Positions 15,606 through 23,968 of a stretch of DNA of 43,207 bases are shown here, one piece after another. The translations under genes and the position numbers were made by a program. The notes beneath the pieces were generated by a model. The model ran no database searches. It saw nothing but the letters and a program-made list of their open reading frames with translations, and had not been told where the DNA came from. Position 1 is the first letter of the stretch; every line of letters starts with the position of its first letter. This DNA is from an uncultured Lachnospiraceae bacterium (lineage in GTDB: Bacteria > Bacillota > Clostridia > Lachnospirales > Lachnospiraceae): the NCBI GenBank assembly GCA_902793995.1, contig CADBFP010000002.1:1-43207 (forward strand). Direction: 5' to 3'.

Positions 15606-16852
15606 ACATCCACCACCTTTACACCCCCTGCCGGACTGAGTGACAAAGGCAGGACGGAACCCGGCCCCAGCAGGCTCTCCAAACGGCTTCGAAACTGTTC
15701 CGTCCTATCCAGGGGCACAAAAGCCTCCACCGTGCCCCCAAAGCCGCCTCCGTGGACACGGACGGCCCCCCGGCCCTCCAGGGCATTTTCACACAAAGCC
15801 AGGGTCAGCAGCATTTCCTGATGCGCCACGGCCCCGGGAAGGGTCACATTCTGCAAATACAAAGCGGAAGAACGGCCGGATTCCCGCACCAGCTGCAGGA
15901 ATTCCTCGAAATCTCCTTGTTCCAGACAGGCTGCCTGGGCCAAGGCCCGACGATTCTCCTCATATATGTGGATAGCCCGCAGCACGGGTCTGTCTCCCAG
16001 ACGGCTTCTTAAGGCCGGCAGTGCCTCCCAGAAAGACGCCTCCGGCACCCGGGAGAGCTGTTTCTCACCGAAAAAGGCGGCCACGGCCCCGCATTCCGCA
16101 GGAATCGCGGCATAGGCTTCCGTTAAGTTGTCATGCCCGGCGCCGCAAAAAACCATGAACAACTGATATCCCGTTTGTGCAAAATCCGTCCACAGCCGCC
16201 GGATCCGGGGCTCCGGCTCCGAAAAATCCACGGAGATCACCCCGCCCCAGACGGAGCTGAGCTGATCCAGAAGGCCGCAGGGCTTGCCAAAATAATCCCG
16301 TTCCGTTTCCTGGGCCATCCGGGCCAGTTCCAGAGGGGAAAGCCCCGCTTCAAAACAATCGTTGAAAATACAGGCCAAAAGGATTTCCAGGGCAGCAGAA
16401 GAAGAAAGGCCGCTTCCCATGGGAACCCGGCTGATCAGAGCAATATCCAGACCGCCGAAGCTTGTCTGGGGCAGATATCCCCGGCTTTCAAAAGCCGCCA
16501 GCATTCCCCGGAGCAGCGAAAGGCTGCTTCCCTTTTCCTCTTCCTTCATCGCCGTATCCTGCCAATGGCATTTCAGCAGCGGGTAGCCTTCGGACTGAAA
16601 ATATATCATCCCGTCCTGCCGGGGGCCTACGGCGCCTATCATATCCAGCGTCAAAGAGGCGGACAGGGTAATGCCCCCCTGGTGGTCCGTATGGTTTCCT
16701 CCCAGTTCCACCCGGCCGGGAGCCCGGTAATAGGCTTTCGGCTCCTGCCCGAAACTTTCCCGGAATAATGCCTTTGTCCGGCGGTAACAGGAATGGGCCG
16801 CCTCGGTTTCTGCGCCGTATATATGTTCCGGATCCATCGATCGTGAATTCAT
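15602..16852 (-). CDS. galK: Galactokinase
   Basis: A 416-residue GHMP-family kinase that phosphorylates galactose at C1. The galactokinase signature is APGRVELGGNHTDHQGG (44-60), a clostridial variant of GRVNLIGEHTDYNxG. The ATP-binding GHMP motif is PMGSGLSSSAALE (144-156), and VHGGGFGGTVEAF is the third motif. The ATG at 16852 overlaps the recG stop by four bases (ATGA). An alternative start is Met6 (MDPEHIYG). Sitting directly behind the helicase gene recG is unusual for a sugar kinase. Confidence 0.95.
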   Translation of the reverse strand: MNSRSMDPEHIYGAETEAAHSCYRRTKALFRESFGQEPKAYYRAPGRVELGGNHTDHQGGITLSASLTLDMIGAVGPRQDGMIYFQSEGYPLLKCHWQDTAMKEEEKGSSLSLLRGMLAAFESRGYLPQTSFGGLDIALISRVPMGSGLSSSAALEILLACIFNDCFEAGLSPLELARMAQETERDYFGKPCGLLDQLSSVWGGVISVDFSEPEPRIRRLWTDFAQTGYQLFMVFCGAGHDNLTEAYAAIPAECGAVAAFFGEKQLSRVPEASFWEALPALRSRLGDRPVLRAIHIYEENRRALAQAACLEQGDFEEFLQLVRESGRSSALYLQNVTLPGAVAHQEMLLTLALCENALEGRGAVRVHGGGFGGTVEAFVPLDRTEQFRSRLESLLGPGSVLPLSLSPAGGVKVVDV

Positions 16853-18903
16853 AATCCCATATCCTCCGGCTCATATTGTAGCACAAGTTCCCGCAAAGCG
16901 CTATGTTCCGCTGCCTGAAGGGCGGGATCTTTCTCTAAAACCCGGGTAGCCAGCTCTGCCGCTTTTAAAAGGAGGGCGTGGTCCTGGTAAATATCGCCCA
17001 AAGCAAAACGCATATCGCCGCTTTGGCGTATGCCGAACAGGTCCCCGGGTCCCCGAAGCTTTAAATCCTCTTCCGCTATCTGAAAACCGTCATTAGTGGA
17101 GGCCATCACTTCCAGCCGTTTATTCTTTTCTTTTTTCCCGGATCCGTCTACGAAAATGGCATAGGATTGATCCTTTCCCCGGCCCACCCGGCCCCGCAGC
17201 TGGTGCAGCTGCGCCAGGCCAAAGCGCTCCGCATTTTCAATCATCATCACCGTCGCCTCCGGCACATCCACCCCTACTTCCACCACGGTGGTGGCCACTA
17301 GAACCTGAACATCCCCGGCGGCAAAGGCCCGCATGATGCGGTTCTTTTCCTCCGCCTTCATCCGGCCGTGGAGCTGCCCCACCTTCACCTCCGGGGGGAA
17401 ATAGTTTTGCAAATGCCGGCTGTAATCTTCCACATTTTCCGCCTGAAGGCTTTCCCCCTCTTCAACCAGAGGACAGATAATATAAGCCCGGTTCCCCTTC
17501 TGCACTTCCCGCAGAATCAGGCGGTAAGCATTTTCTCGATAAGAGGGCGGCACCACGGCATTTTTCAGAGGCAGGCGCCCCGCCGGCCGCTCATCCAGCA
17601 CGGAAACATCCAGGTCCCCATACAGGATAATCGCCAAAGTCCGGGGAATCGGGGTGGCGCTCATCACCAGCATATGGGGCTGGGTTCCCTTCTCTGCCAA
17701 AACACTCCGCTGCCGCACCCCGAAACGGTGCTGCTCATCGGTAATTACCAGGCCCAGGCGGTGAAAAGCCACCCCTTCCTGAATCAAAGCATGGGTGCCG
17801 ATTACAATCCCGGCTTCCCCTGCCGCAATGGCCCCCAAGGCTTCCCGCCGGGCCGTTCCCTTCACAGAGGAGGTCAGCAGCACCGTTTTTACGGGCAGTT
17901 TCCAGCTTTCCAGCAAAGCGGATATCTTGGCAAAATGCTGCTCTGCCAGCACTTCCGTGGGAGCCATCAGCGCTCCCTGATAACCGTTATCCACCGCCCT
18001 CAGCAAAGCCAAAAGAGCCAGGGCGGTCTTGCCGGAGCCCACATCCCCCTGCAAAAGCCGGTTCATCCGCTTCTCTCCCTTAAGGTCCGCTTCAATCTCT
18101 TTTAAGGCCCGCTGCTGGGCGCCGGTCAAAGCAAAAGGCAGCAGTTGCTCCGGCTGGGACGAGGGGGCCGAGACAGGCATGGGACAGGGATTTTCTCCCT
18201 TCCCCTCCTCCTGGCGGAGCAGGCGGACCCGTAAAATAAAAGCCGTAAACTCCTCCAGCACCAGGCGGCTTCTGGCCGCCTCCAGCTGGCTGCGGGATGC
18301 GGGAAAATGAATCCCCCGGAGGGCTTCGGCGCCGGAAGGCATCCCGGCCTCCAGGCAATCGGCGGGCAGCAAATCCGGCCAGGAAGCGCCGCTCCTTAAT
18401 GCCTGCCTGATGGCCTCCCGGAAACGCTTTTGGCTTAATCCCTTGGGCAGGGAATAAAGCGGGCGGATCGAACCCGTCAGGGCCTCGTAGGCTTCCGGCT
18501 CCATCATCTCCGGCTGATCCAGGGAAAGACCGTAGGAACCGCCGTCCCTTACCCGGCCCCGAAAGACCTTTTCCTCTCCCTTATGAATGCTGCTTTTGAT
18601 ATAAGGGGCATGAAAATAACTGATCCGGAGGCTGCCGCTCTCATCCCGGATTCTAAAGGAAACGATGGCATTTTTGCCGAAGCCATGGGTAACGGGAGCC
18701 GTATCGATCCGGGCCCGGACCGTCAAAAAGCTGCCCGGCACCGCCTGCCGGATGGGGACAGGCGGCGTAAACCATTCATAATCCACCGGAAAATGTCGCA
18801 GCAGATCCGCCGGGGTATGAATGCCCATAGTCCCCAGAAGCTGCGCCGTTTTGGGGCCGATGCCCTCCAGCTGCCTTAAGGCTTCTTTCGCCTTGTCTCC
18901 CAT
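16849..18903 (-). CDS. recG: ATP-dependent DNA helicase RecG
   Basis: A 684-residue branch-migrating helicase that reverses stalled replication forks and processes recombination intermediates. An N-terminal helix-hairpin-helix-like segment (GIGPKTAQLLGTMGI) is followed by the OB-fold wedge domain (about 55-150). Walker A is GDVGSGKT (286-293) and the DExH box is DEQH (389-392), followed by SATPIPRT and the C-terminal helicase motifs QLRGRVGRG and ending TRVLEKDPAL. The length matches B. subtilis RecG. A stem-loop with a T-rich tail sits between fakA and recG. Downstream, galK overlaps the stop codon. Confidence 0.97.
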   Translation of the reverse strand: MGDKAKEALRQLEGIGPKTAQLLGTMGIHTPADLLRHFPVDYEWFTPPVPIRQAVPGSFLTVRARIDTAPVTHGFGKNAIVSFRIRDESGSLRISYFHAPYIKSSIHKGEEKVFRGRVRDGGSYGLSLDQPEMMEPEAYEALTGSIRPLYSLPKGLSQKRFREAIRQALRSGASWPDLLPADCLEAGMPSGAEALRGIHFPASRSQLEAARSRLVLEEFTAFILRVRLLRQEEGKGENPCPMPVSAPSSQPEQLLPFALTGAQQRALKEIEADLKGEKRMNRLLQGDVGSGKTALALLALLRAVDNGYQGALMAPTEVLAEQHFAKISALLESWKLPVKTVLLTSSVKGTARREALGAIAAGEAGIVIGTHALIQEGVAFHRLGLVITDEQHRFGVRQRSVLAEKGTQPHMLVMSATPIPRTLAIILYGDLDVSVLDERPAGRLPLKNAVVPPSYRENAYRLILREVQKGNRAYIICPLVEEGESLQAENVEDYSRHLQNYFPPEVKVGQLHGRMKAEEKNRIMRAFAAGDVQVLVATTVVEVGVDVPEATVMMIENAERFGLAQLHQLRGRVGRGKDQSYAIFVDGSGKKEKNKRLEVMASTNDGFQIAEEDLKLRGPGDLFGIRQSGDMRFALGDIYQDHALLLKAAELATRVLEKDPALQAAEHSALRELVLQYEPEDMGL

Positions 18904-18923
18904 GCCGAATCTTCCCTTCTTTA

Positions 18924-18957
18924 GAAAATACGGACAAAGGTTGCCCCTTGTCCGTAT
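18924..18957 (-). terminator. Candidate attenuator between fakA and recG
   Basis: A perfect 10-base stem, ATACGGACAA (18928-18937) with TTGTCCGTAT (18948-18957), is followed on the minus strand by a T-rich TTTTCT. It would terminate part of the transcription from asp23-fakA into recG-galK-galM-cvpA. No independent recG promoter was evident. Confidence 0.55.
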
Positions 18958-18981
18958 GTATCCATTCCCGCCGGATGCGTC

Positions 18982-20682
18982 TTACTCCACGGAAAGAATA
19001 TAGTAGTAAATGGGTTGTCCCCCCTGGTACAGTTCCACATCCAGGCCCTTGTACTTTTTCGCCAGGGCGTCCGCCAGCTTCTGGGCCTCCGCCTCTTCCA
19101 CTTCCGAACCGTAGTAGAGGGAAATCACACTGGCATCCTCCATCATCATGGCTTCCACGGTTTTCAGCGCCACATCCTGGAGCTTGCGTCCTACCGCATA
19201 CAGGCCGGTAGGGCCTCCCAGCCCCATCATATCCCCCTTGCGGATCTTCTGCCCGCTGATGGTGGTGGCCCGCACGGAGTAGGTGATTTCACCGCTGACA
19301 ACCGCCTTGGAACCTTCCTCCATGGCGGCCGCATTCTCCTGAGGCGTTAGGCCCGGATCATAATTGATCATACAGGCAATGCCCTCCGGAATGGTGCGGG
19401 TGGGAATCACCATCACTTCCTTTTCCCGGGTCAGCTCCCCGGCCTGCCGGGCCGCCAGAACAATGTTCGGGTTGTTGGGGAACACAAATACCGTGTGGGC
19501 GGGCACCTGGCGGATAGCTTCCAGCATATCCTCGGTGCTGGGGTTCATGGTCTGTCCCCCTTCCACCATCTTATCCACGCCCAGGCTCTTGAAAATATCC
19601 ACCAGGCCTTCCCCGGCGGCGGTGGCCACAAAACCAACGGCCTTCCAGTTTTCCTTCGGCACGGCGGGCGCCTCGGTTTTCTTGATTTCCGTCCTGCCGG
19701 CCGCAGCTATGCGGGAAGCATCCCGGATCAGCTTTTCTTCATGTTCGAAGCGCATATTGTCGATCTTCATATTGGTAAGACCGCCAAATTCCAGCGCTTT
19801 TTGAATGGCCAGGCCCGGGTCATTGGTATGCACATGAACCTTGCAGATTTCTTCATCCGCCACCATCACAATGGAATCCCCCAGGCTCTCCAGGTAAGCC
19901 TTAAAGCCCGCCTCTTCGTCCTCCGTCATCGGATTGTTCAGATTAATCAGGAATTCCGTGCAGTAACCGAAGGTGATTTCACCCAGGTTCTCATTATTGA
20001 CAATGACTTCTTCATGTTCGATGGTGCCGTCGGCTTTGATTTCCTGATGCGGCGCCTCGATTTCCTGTCCCATGAGACAGGCATAGGCACCTTTCAGAAA
20101 TACAATGAGGCCCTGGCCGCCGGAGTCCACCACCCCGGCCTCTTTCAGCACCGGCAGCATTTCCGGTGTCTGAGCCAGCACTTCCTCTCCGTGCTTTAAG
20201 GTCTTCTCAAAGAGCACTTCCAGATCCGTTTCCCCCTGGGCAAAATCCGTCCAGTAAGTGGCCATGCCTTTCGCTACGGTGAGGATGGTGCCCTCCTTGG
20301 GTTTCATCACCGCTTTATAAGCGGTCTCCACCGCCCGGTTTACGGCCTCGGATATGCTGTGCACATCCAAAAAAGAATACTCCTGCGCCGCTTTGCAAAA
20401 GCCCCTGAGGAGCTGGGATAATATCACGCCGCTGTTGCCCCGGGCCCCTCTTAAAGACCCAAAGGAAATGGCCTTGGTCACCGCCTGCATGTCCGGGTCG
20501 CTGAGCTTGCCCAGTTCCCGCACTGCGGAGTTTAAGGTCATGGTCATATTGGTGCCCGTGTCTCCATCCGGTACCGGGAACACATTCAAATCATTAATCC
20601 AGGATTTATTGGCCTCCAGCGCCGCGGAGCCTGAAATAAACATGCTCTGCAGGCGGGAAGCATCCATCTGATAGCTTGCCAC
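18982..20682 (-). CDS. fakA: Fatty acid kinase subunit A (DAK2/YloV family)
   Basis: A 566-residue protein with an N-terminal DAK2 (dihydroxyacetone-kinase-like) domain and a C-terminal DegV-like part, the architecture of YloV/FakA. FakA phosphorylates fatty acids bound to FakB proteins so that PlsX/PlsY can use them in phospholipid synthesis. The nucleotide and Mg site is NVFPVPDGDTGTNM (34-47), and SLRGARGNSGVILSQLLRG is conserved. Translation probably begins at GTG (20682), preceded by GGGGGAAG at good spacing; Met6 is an alternative. It lies 13 bp behind asp23, the usual Firmicutes pairing. FakB is elsewhere. Confidence 0.93.
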   Translation of the reverse strand: MASYQMDASRLQSMFISGSAALEANKSWINDLNVFPVPDGDTGTNMTMTLNSAVRELGKLSDPDMQAVTKAISFGSLRGARGNSGVILSQLLRGFCKAAQEYSFLDVHSISEAVNRAVETAYKAVMKPKEGTILTVAKGMATYWTDFAQGETDLEVLFEKTLKHGEEVLAQTPEMLPVLKEAGVVDSGGQGLIVFLKGAYACLMGQEIEAPHQEIKADGTIEHEEVIVNNENLGEITFGYCTEFLINLNNPMTEDEEAGFKAYLESLGDSIVMVADEEICKVHVHTNDPGLAIQKALEFGGLTNMKIDNMRFEHEEKLIRDASRIAAAGRTEIKKTEAPAVPKENWKAVGFVATAAGEGLVDIFKSLGVDKMVEGGQTMNPSTEDMLEAIRQVPAHTVFVFPNNPNIVLAARQAGELTREKEVMVIPTRTIPEGIACMINYDPGLTPQENAAAMEEGSKAVVSGEITYSVRATTISGQKIRKGDMMGLGGPTGLYAVGRKLQDVALKTVEAMMMEDASVISLYYGSEVEEAEAQKLADALAKKYKGLDVELYQGGQPIYYYILSVE

Positions 20683-20695
20683 CGGTTCTTCCCCC

Positions 20696-21052
20696 TTAAT
20701 CTATCAGGCGAACGCCTTCCACAAACACGTTCACCTTCTCAATGGGAATGCCCGTAAAGGCTTCCACCTTATATCGGACGTTCTCAATCAGATTGTCCGA
20801 AACGGCGGCGATGCTTACGCCGTAAGCCACTATAATATGGAACTCCAGCAGGAGCTTTCCATCCTTCACCTGCACACTGATTCCCTGAGAAAGATTCTCC
20901 TTTTTCAGCAGCTGGTTAATCCCTTCTTTCATATTCATGGCGGCCATGCCGACCACGCCGAAGCATTCCACAGCAACGGTTCCGGCATACTTGGCAATCA
21001 CTTCGGTATCGATGATCACTTCACCTTTTTCCGTTTTGATATTTGCTTTCAT
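20696..21052 (-). CDS. Asp23/Gls24 family envelope stress protein (YloU-like)
   Basis: A 118-residue member of the Asp23/Gls24 family, with the diagnostic GVVGMAAMNMKEGINQLL near the front, IIVAYGVSIAAVSDNLIENV in the middle, and a VNVFVEGVRL ending. Family members are abundant, alkaline-shock or cell-envelope-associated proteins whose precise role is uncertain. The start is the ATG at 21052, placed after AAGGAG. The pair with fakA matches the B. subtilis yloU-yloV locus. It is the first gene of the long minus-strand transcript, with a strong promoter at 21091-21119. Confidence 0.92.
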   Translation of the reverse strand: MKANIKTEKGEVIIDTEVIAKYAGTVAVECFGVVGMAAMNMKEGINQLLKKENLSQGISVQVKDGKLLLEFHIIVAYGVSIAAVSDNLIENVRYKVEAFTGIPIEKVNVFVEGVRLID

Positions 21053-21090
21053 GAACAGTCTCCTTTCCCATAAATGCAAATCGATATAGT

Positions 21091-21119
21091 ATTATATCTC
21101 TCGCAGGATAAAAGTGCAA
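21091..21119 (-). promoter_or_regulatory. Promoter of asp23-fakA-recG-galKM-cvpA
   Basis: Minus-strand TTGCAC (21114-21119), a 17-base spacer and perfect TATAAT (21091-21096). The -35 abuts the stop codon of the tetR-family gene. Confidence 0.85.
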
Positions 21120-21671
21120 CTATTTTAACTCACGGATTCTCTTTGAAAGCAAGATAACCTGGCCGGAAATCTTCTCCGGAGAAATGGTCATGCCGTCCTT
21201 GATCCAGGATTCTATAAGCCCCATCAGGCCGCAGCGGGCATAGGTGGTATGGATCCAGTCCTCTTCGGACATATGGGGACCGAAACGGTGATTAAAATAA
21301 TACTTCATCAGCAGCTGTTCCACCTGCATACGGAACTGATCCTCACGGTAGAGCAGGGGAATCTTGCGGATACGGCCGTCCCGGTAAATCTGCAAAATTA
21401 CCCGGGAGACCAATTCAAAGGCATCCGAGTGGTTTTCCGGAATGGTTTCCTGGAGCAGCTGTTCCAAATACTCCAGAATGTTCCGGCGGACCGCTTGTCC
21501 CAAGTCCGTCCCGTCCGCATAATACTTATAAAAGGTGGTGCGGTTCACACCGGCCCGTTCACAAACCTCTTTCACTGTTATCTTGCCGGATCCGCCTTCT
21601 TCCAGCAGATCCAGATATGCCACTTCTATGGATTCCTTAGTCACGGCCACCCGTTTGCTTTGTTTTCTCAT
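21120..21671 (-). CDS. TetR/AcrR family transcriptional regulator
   Basis: A 183-residue regulator with an N-terminal helix-turn-helix: KITVKEVCERAGVNRTTFYK (about 30-49) is a classic TetR recognition segment, followed by YYADGTDL. The C-terminal ligand or dimer domain resembles the DhaS/SmcR-like TetR_C families but gives no ligand. I prefer the ATG at 21671 because GGAAGGA lies 5 bases before it; the upstream ATG (21686) overlaps that site. It has its own promoter (21716-21744) with an adjacent short dyad. Position just upstream of asp23-fakA suggests possible control of lipid or envelope genes, but autoregulation alone is equally possible. Confidence 0.88.
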   Translation of the reverse strand: MRKQSKRVAVTKESIEVAYLDLLEEGGSGKITVKEVCERAGVNRTTFYKYYADGTDLGQAVRRNILEYLEQLLQETIPENHSDAFELVSRVILQIYRDGRIRKIPLLYREDQFRMQVEQLLMKYYFNHRFGPHMSEEDWIHTTYARCGLMGLIESWIKDGMTISPEKISGQVILLSKRIRELK

Positions 21672-21715
21672 ATCGGTCCTTCCCATTTCATGCTCCGCAG
21701 GATTATTGCAAAAGC

Positions 21716-21756
21716 ACTATAACACCAGCAGAGTAAAAAAGCAACATTGAAAATGT
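21716..21756 (-). promoter_or_regulatory. Promoter of the TetR gene with candidate operator
   Basis: Minus-strand TTGCTT (21739-21744), a 17-base spacer and TATAGT (21716-21721). A short dyad, ACATT-GAA-AATGT (21744-21756), abuts the -35 and could be an autoregulatory operator. The dyad is short, so only the promoter is well supported. Confidence 0.65.
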
Positions 21757-21790
21757 GAAATCTTGATATGGCAAGGAATAAAAGTAAACA

Positions 21791-21820
21791 AAATGGCCCG
21801 TCCAGGCAGACGGGCCATTT
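21791..21820 (-). terminator. Terminator of rpmB
   Basis: A perfect 12-base stem (AAATGGCCCGTC, 21791-21802, with 21809-21820) around a 6-base loop is followed on the minus strand by TGTTTACTTTTATT. It separates rpmB from the TetR gene. Confidence 0.85.
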
Positions 21821-21837
21821 GTCAAAAAAGCATTTTC

Positions 21838-22029
21838 TTATGAAAGCGCTCTTTCCACTTTGCCGGACTTCAGGCAGGAAGTGCAAACATACATTTTTTG
21901 CGTCCCGCCGGCGGTCTTCACGCGAACAGACTTCACGTTGGGCTTCCAAATATGATTGGAACGTCTATGAGAATGGCTCACATTGTTCCCAAAATGAGCA
22001 CCTTTCCCGCAAATAGCACATTTTGCCAT
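21838..22029 (-). CDS. rpmB: 50S ribosomal protein L28
   Basis: A 63-residue large-subunit ribosomal protein. It starts MAKCAICGKGAHFGNNVSHS and carries two CxxC pairs (CAICG near residue 4 and CTSC near the end), the zinc-binding form of L28, followed by SHRRSNHIWKPNVK. The ATG at 22029 follows GAGGAGGT; the upstream in-frame extension is spurious. It is monocistronic with its own promoter and strong terminator, next to the asp23-fakA locus as in many Firmicutes. Confidence 0.97.
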   Translation of the reverse strand: MAKCAICGKGAHFGNNVSHSHRRSNHIWKPNVKSVRVKTAGGTQKMYVCTSCLKSGKVERALS

Positions 22030-22080
22030 GACAGCACCTCCTCTTTTTTTCCTGGCTGCAGCAAAAACCGCAACAGAAGT

Positions 22081-22109
22081 AATATAACAAAGCCCCGCCG
22101 AAATTGCAA
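22081..22109 (-). promoter_or_regulatory. Promoter of rpmB
   Basis: Minus-strand TTGCAA (22104-22109), a 17-base spacer and TATATT (22081-22086). The rest of the gap to gerW (22110-22202) is A/T-run-rich with a weak inverted repeat and no clear further feature. Confidence 0.75.
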
Positions 22110-22202
22110 GAGGCATTTTTCAAAAAAACAAAAAACTTTTGCAAAATCTTTTTGCAGTCCCGACCAGAGGCCTTGGGGCACGGCTTTCGGACGCCTTTTC
22201 AG

Positions 22203-22613
22203 TCAAATCTCCAAATCGTCAAAAGCGCTCTCTACCGCGGCATCCACCTTCTTGTTCTTCTTGTGGAGGGCCCCCAGCACCCGGTTCACCGTATCCGGCG
22301 CAGACTCAATTAAATGCAGCAGCTTGTCCTGTTCCTGGATGTTAATCACCCGGGCCACGCCGTCCTGCACAATCAGCACGGCGCTGGGAGAAAACTTCAC
22401 CCCCATACCGCCGCCGCCCAGGTCTTTTCCGGAACCTTCCCGCACATTGGCGCCGGCCCCCACCCCGATGGAAACATCCATCAGCGGGAGCACAAAGGTG
22501 TTCTCGTTAATGATGACCGGTTCCCCCACCACGGTTTTGGAACTGATCATTCCCTTCATGCTGTCGTACATGGATTCGATAGTGGCGCTGAATCTGTTTT
22601 TGTTCTCTGCCAT
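22203..22613 (-). CDS. gerW: GerW/YtfJ family sporulation protein
   Basis: A 136-residue protein of the GerW (YtfJ) family. Recognisable parts are IESMYDSMKGMISSKTVVGEP near the N-terminus, the glycine-rich central GKDLGGGGMGVKFSPSAVLI, and a terminal region with conserved hydrophobic residues. In Bacillus the protein is a forespore-made spore protein required for normal germination with some germinants. Its presence suggests spore formation in this lineage, although homologues persist in some non-sporulating clostridia. The ATG follows AAGGAGG. It lies 18 bp after the DUF2953 gene, the usual ytfI-ytfJ pairing. Confidence 0.93.
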   Translation of the reverse strand: MAENKNRFSATIESMYDSMKGMISSKTVVGEPVIINENTFVLPLMDVSIGVGAGANVREGSGKDLGGGGMGVKFSPSAVLIVQDGVARVINIQEQDKLLHLIESAPDTVNRVLGALHKKNKKVDAAVESAFDDLEI

Positions 22614-22631
22614 GGTCTTTCCTCCTTGGGC

Positions 22632-23639
22632 TTATCCGCTGACCGCCGGACCGGCTTCCTTTTTCTTCGCCTTCCGGCCTTTCTTTTGTCCCTTGTCTTT
22701 ATCTTTCTTCAGCATCTGCCGGGCCCAGCTGCGGCAGCGCTTATTCAGCAGCAGCCGGATCAGGATCTCCACCAGGATGCCCAGGCGGAATCGGCCCTTT
22801 AATTCGCCGTATAGATTCACCGTCTGCCGGTCAAACACCCCCTGCAGCCGGATATGGTCTCCGTACAGAGGATAGAAACGGTAGATCTTGCCCACCAGCT
22901 CCCCGGTGGCCGCCGGATCCTTCAGCCCGATCTCCCCTTCCAGGAGAAAATGGGTGGGAAGCATATGCCTGCCCAGTTTCAGAAACTGCCGCCTGATAAG
23001 TGCCACTGCCTCCCGGTTCTTTTCATCCTCCCAGAAGTCCTGCACCTGACGGAGAATATGCCTGATTTTTTTCAGCCGGGCTTTGCTTTCCTCCGAAAGC
23101 TCCGCCTCCGGCCCTTCCTTTTCCCGGGCCTTTCGTTTTTCCTCTTCTTCCAGAGCCTCGAAAAGCCGGTCATACTTGTCTTTTTTCGGAGCGGCCTCCG
23201 CCTTTTTTTCCTGCTTTGCGGAAGCCTTCTTGTCTTCTTTTGCTTTTACTTTATCCTGTTTGGCGGAGACTTCCCGGGGGACTTTCTCCGAAGGAGATGT
23301 CTCTTCCCGGCCGGCGTCGGCCCTTTCCGCCGCCTCTTCTCCCCAGTTTCCCAGGTGAAGCTTTTTCAGGCAGAAACCCAGGCCCTTGATCTTGCAAAGA
23401 ATCTGCGCATTGATGGCCGCCAGCCAAACATGGATCAAATGCAGCAGCCAGGTCACATCCCCCCGGGCTTTCACCCCCTCCGCTACCCGGCCCTTGATCT
23501 GATATCGGATGGGAACCAGACAAATCAGCAGAATCAGCAGGATAATCAAGCCCAGAACTGCCAGGAAAAGAATACCCAGCCACTTCAGAATAAATAACAG
23601 GATGGAGAGTAGAACGCCTATGGTTTCACCCCCCTCCAA
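22632..23639 (-). CDS. DUF2953 family membrane protein (YtfI-like)
   Basis: A protein of about 335 residues with one long N-terminal transmembrane helix (about 8-46) and a conserved first strand region IRYQIKGRV. A highly charged Lys/Glu/Ala stretch (about 110-210) is predicted coiled or disordered. A C-terminal domain contains HFLLEGEIGLKDPAATGELVGK, characteristic of DUF2953. The function is unknown; it is a regular neighbour of GerW. The start is uncertain. The listed TTG at 23639 overlaps the upstream hypothetical gene, while the best ribosome-site-like run (GGAGGGGGG) lies just after it and no ATG/GTG start fits that site in frame. Confidence 0.85.
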   Translation of the reverse strand: MEGGETIGVLLSILLFILKWLGILFLAVLGLIILLILLICLVPIRYQIKGRVAEGVKARGDVTWLLHLIHVWLAAINAQILCKIKGLGFCLKKLHLGNWGEEAAERADAGREETSPSEKVPREVSAKQDKVKAKEDKKASAKQEKKAEAAPKKDKYDRLFEALEEEEKRKAREKEGPEAELSEESKARLKKIRHILRQVQDFWEDEKNREAVALIRRQFLKLGRHMLPTHFLLEGEIGLKDPAATGELVGKIYRFYPLYGDHIRLQGVFDRQTVNLYGELKGRFRLGILVEILIRLLLNKRCRSWARQMLKKDKDKGQKKGRKAKKKEAGPAVSG

Positions 23640-23965
23640 TCGGTGGTGGCCTTGGCGCCGAAATAGGCTTTAAGCCCTGCGCCGCCTCCCTGAGCCAGGC
23701 ATTCCGCCGTCATTTTCTCCAGCAGAGCAAAAGCCTCGGCCTTGTCCCGGGCCACCCCCAGCACCACCATGTTTCCGGGGTCGAAGAGGCGGCTGCGCAA
23801 ATCGCCGCTGCTGAATATATCCAATTGGCCTTCCGGATACACGGAGAGCGTAACAAGCCAGCAGGAATCTTTCTTTCCTTTCCTGCCTCCTTCGGCGGCC
23901 ATCACCAGTTTTTTTCCCTGGCTCCTGGCCTTCTCTCCCCAGTACAAATCCTTCAGCCAGATCAT
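23618..23965 (-). CDS. Conserved-looking hypothetical protein
   Basis: A 115-residue soluble protein with no motif I recognise. It begins MIWLKDLYWGEKARSQGKKL, has a central beta-type segment (CWLVTLSVYPEGQLDIF) and ends with LKAYFGAKATTDW. It starts 3 bases after the pgsA stop and overlaps the DUF2953 gene at its 3' end, so tight packing supports it being real. Codon use looks like its neighbours. No function is proposed. Confidence 0.75.
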   Translation of the reverse strand: MIWLKDLYWGEKARSQGKKLVMAAEGGRKGKKDSCWLVTLSVYPEGQLDIFSSGDLRSRLFDPGNMVVLGVARDKAEAFALLEKMTAECLAQGGGAGLKAYFGAKATTDWRGVKP

Positions 23966-23968
23966 GTT

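Noticed and set aside
21898-22875. Plus-strand open frame of 325 codons over rpmB, gerW and DUF2953
   Set aside because: It crosses three well-supported minus-strand genes and encodes a Ser/Pro/Arg-rich sequence with no family features.
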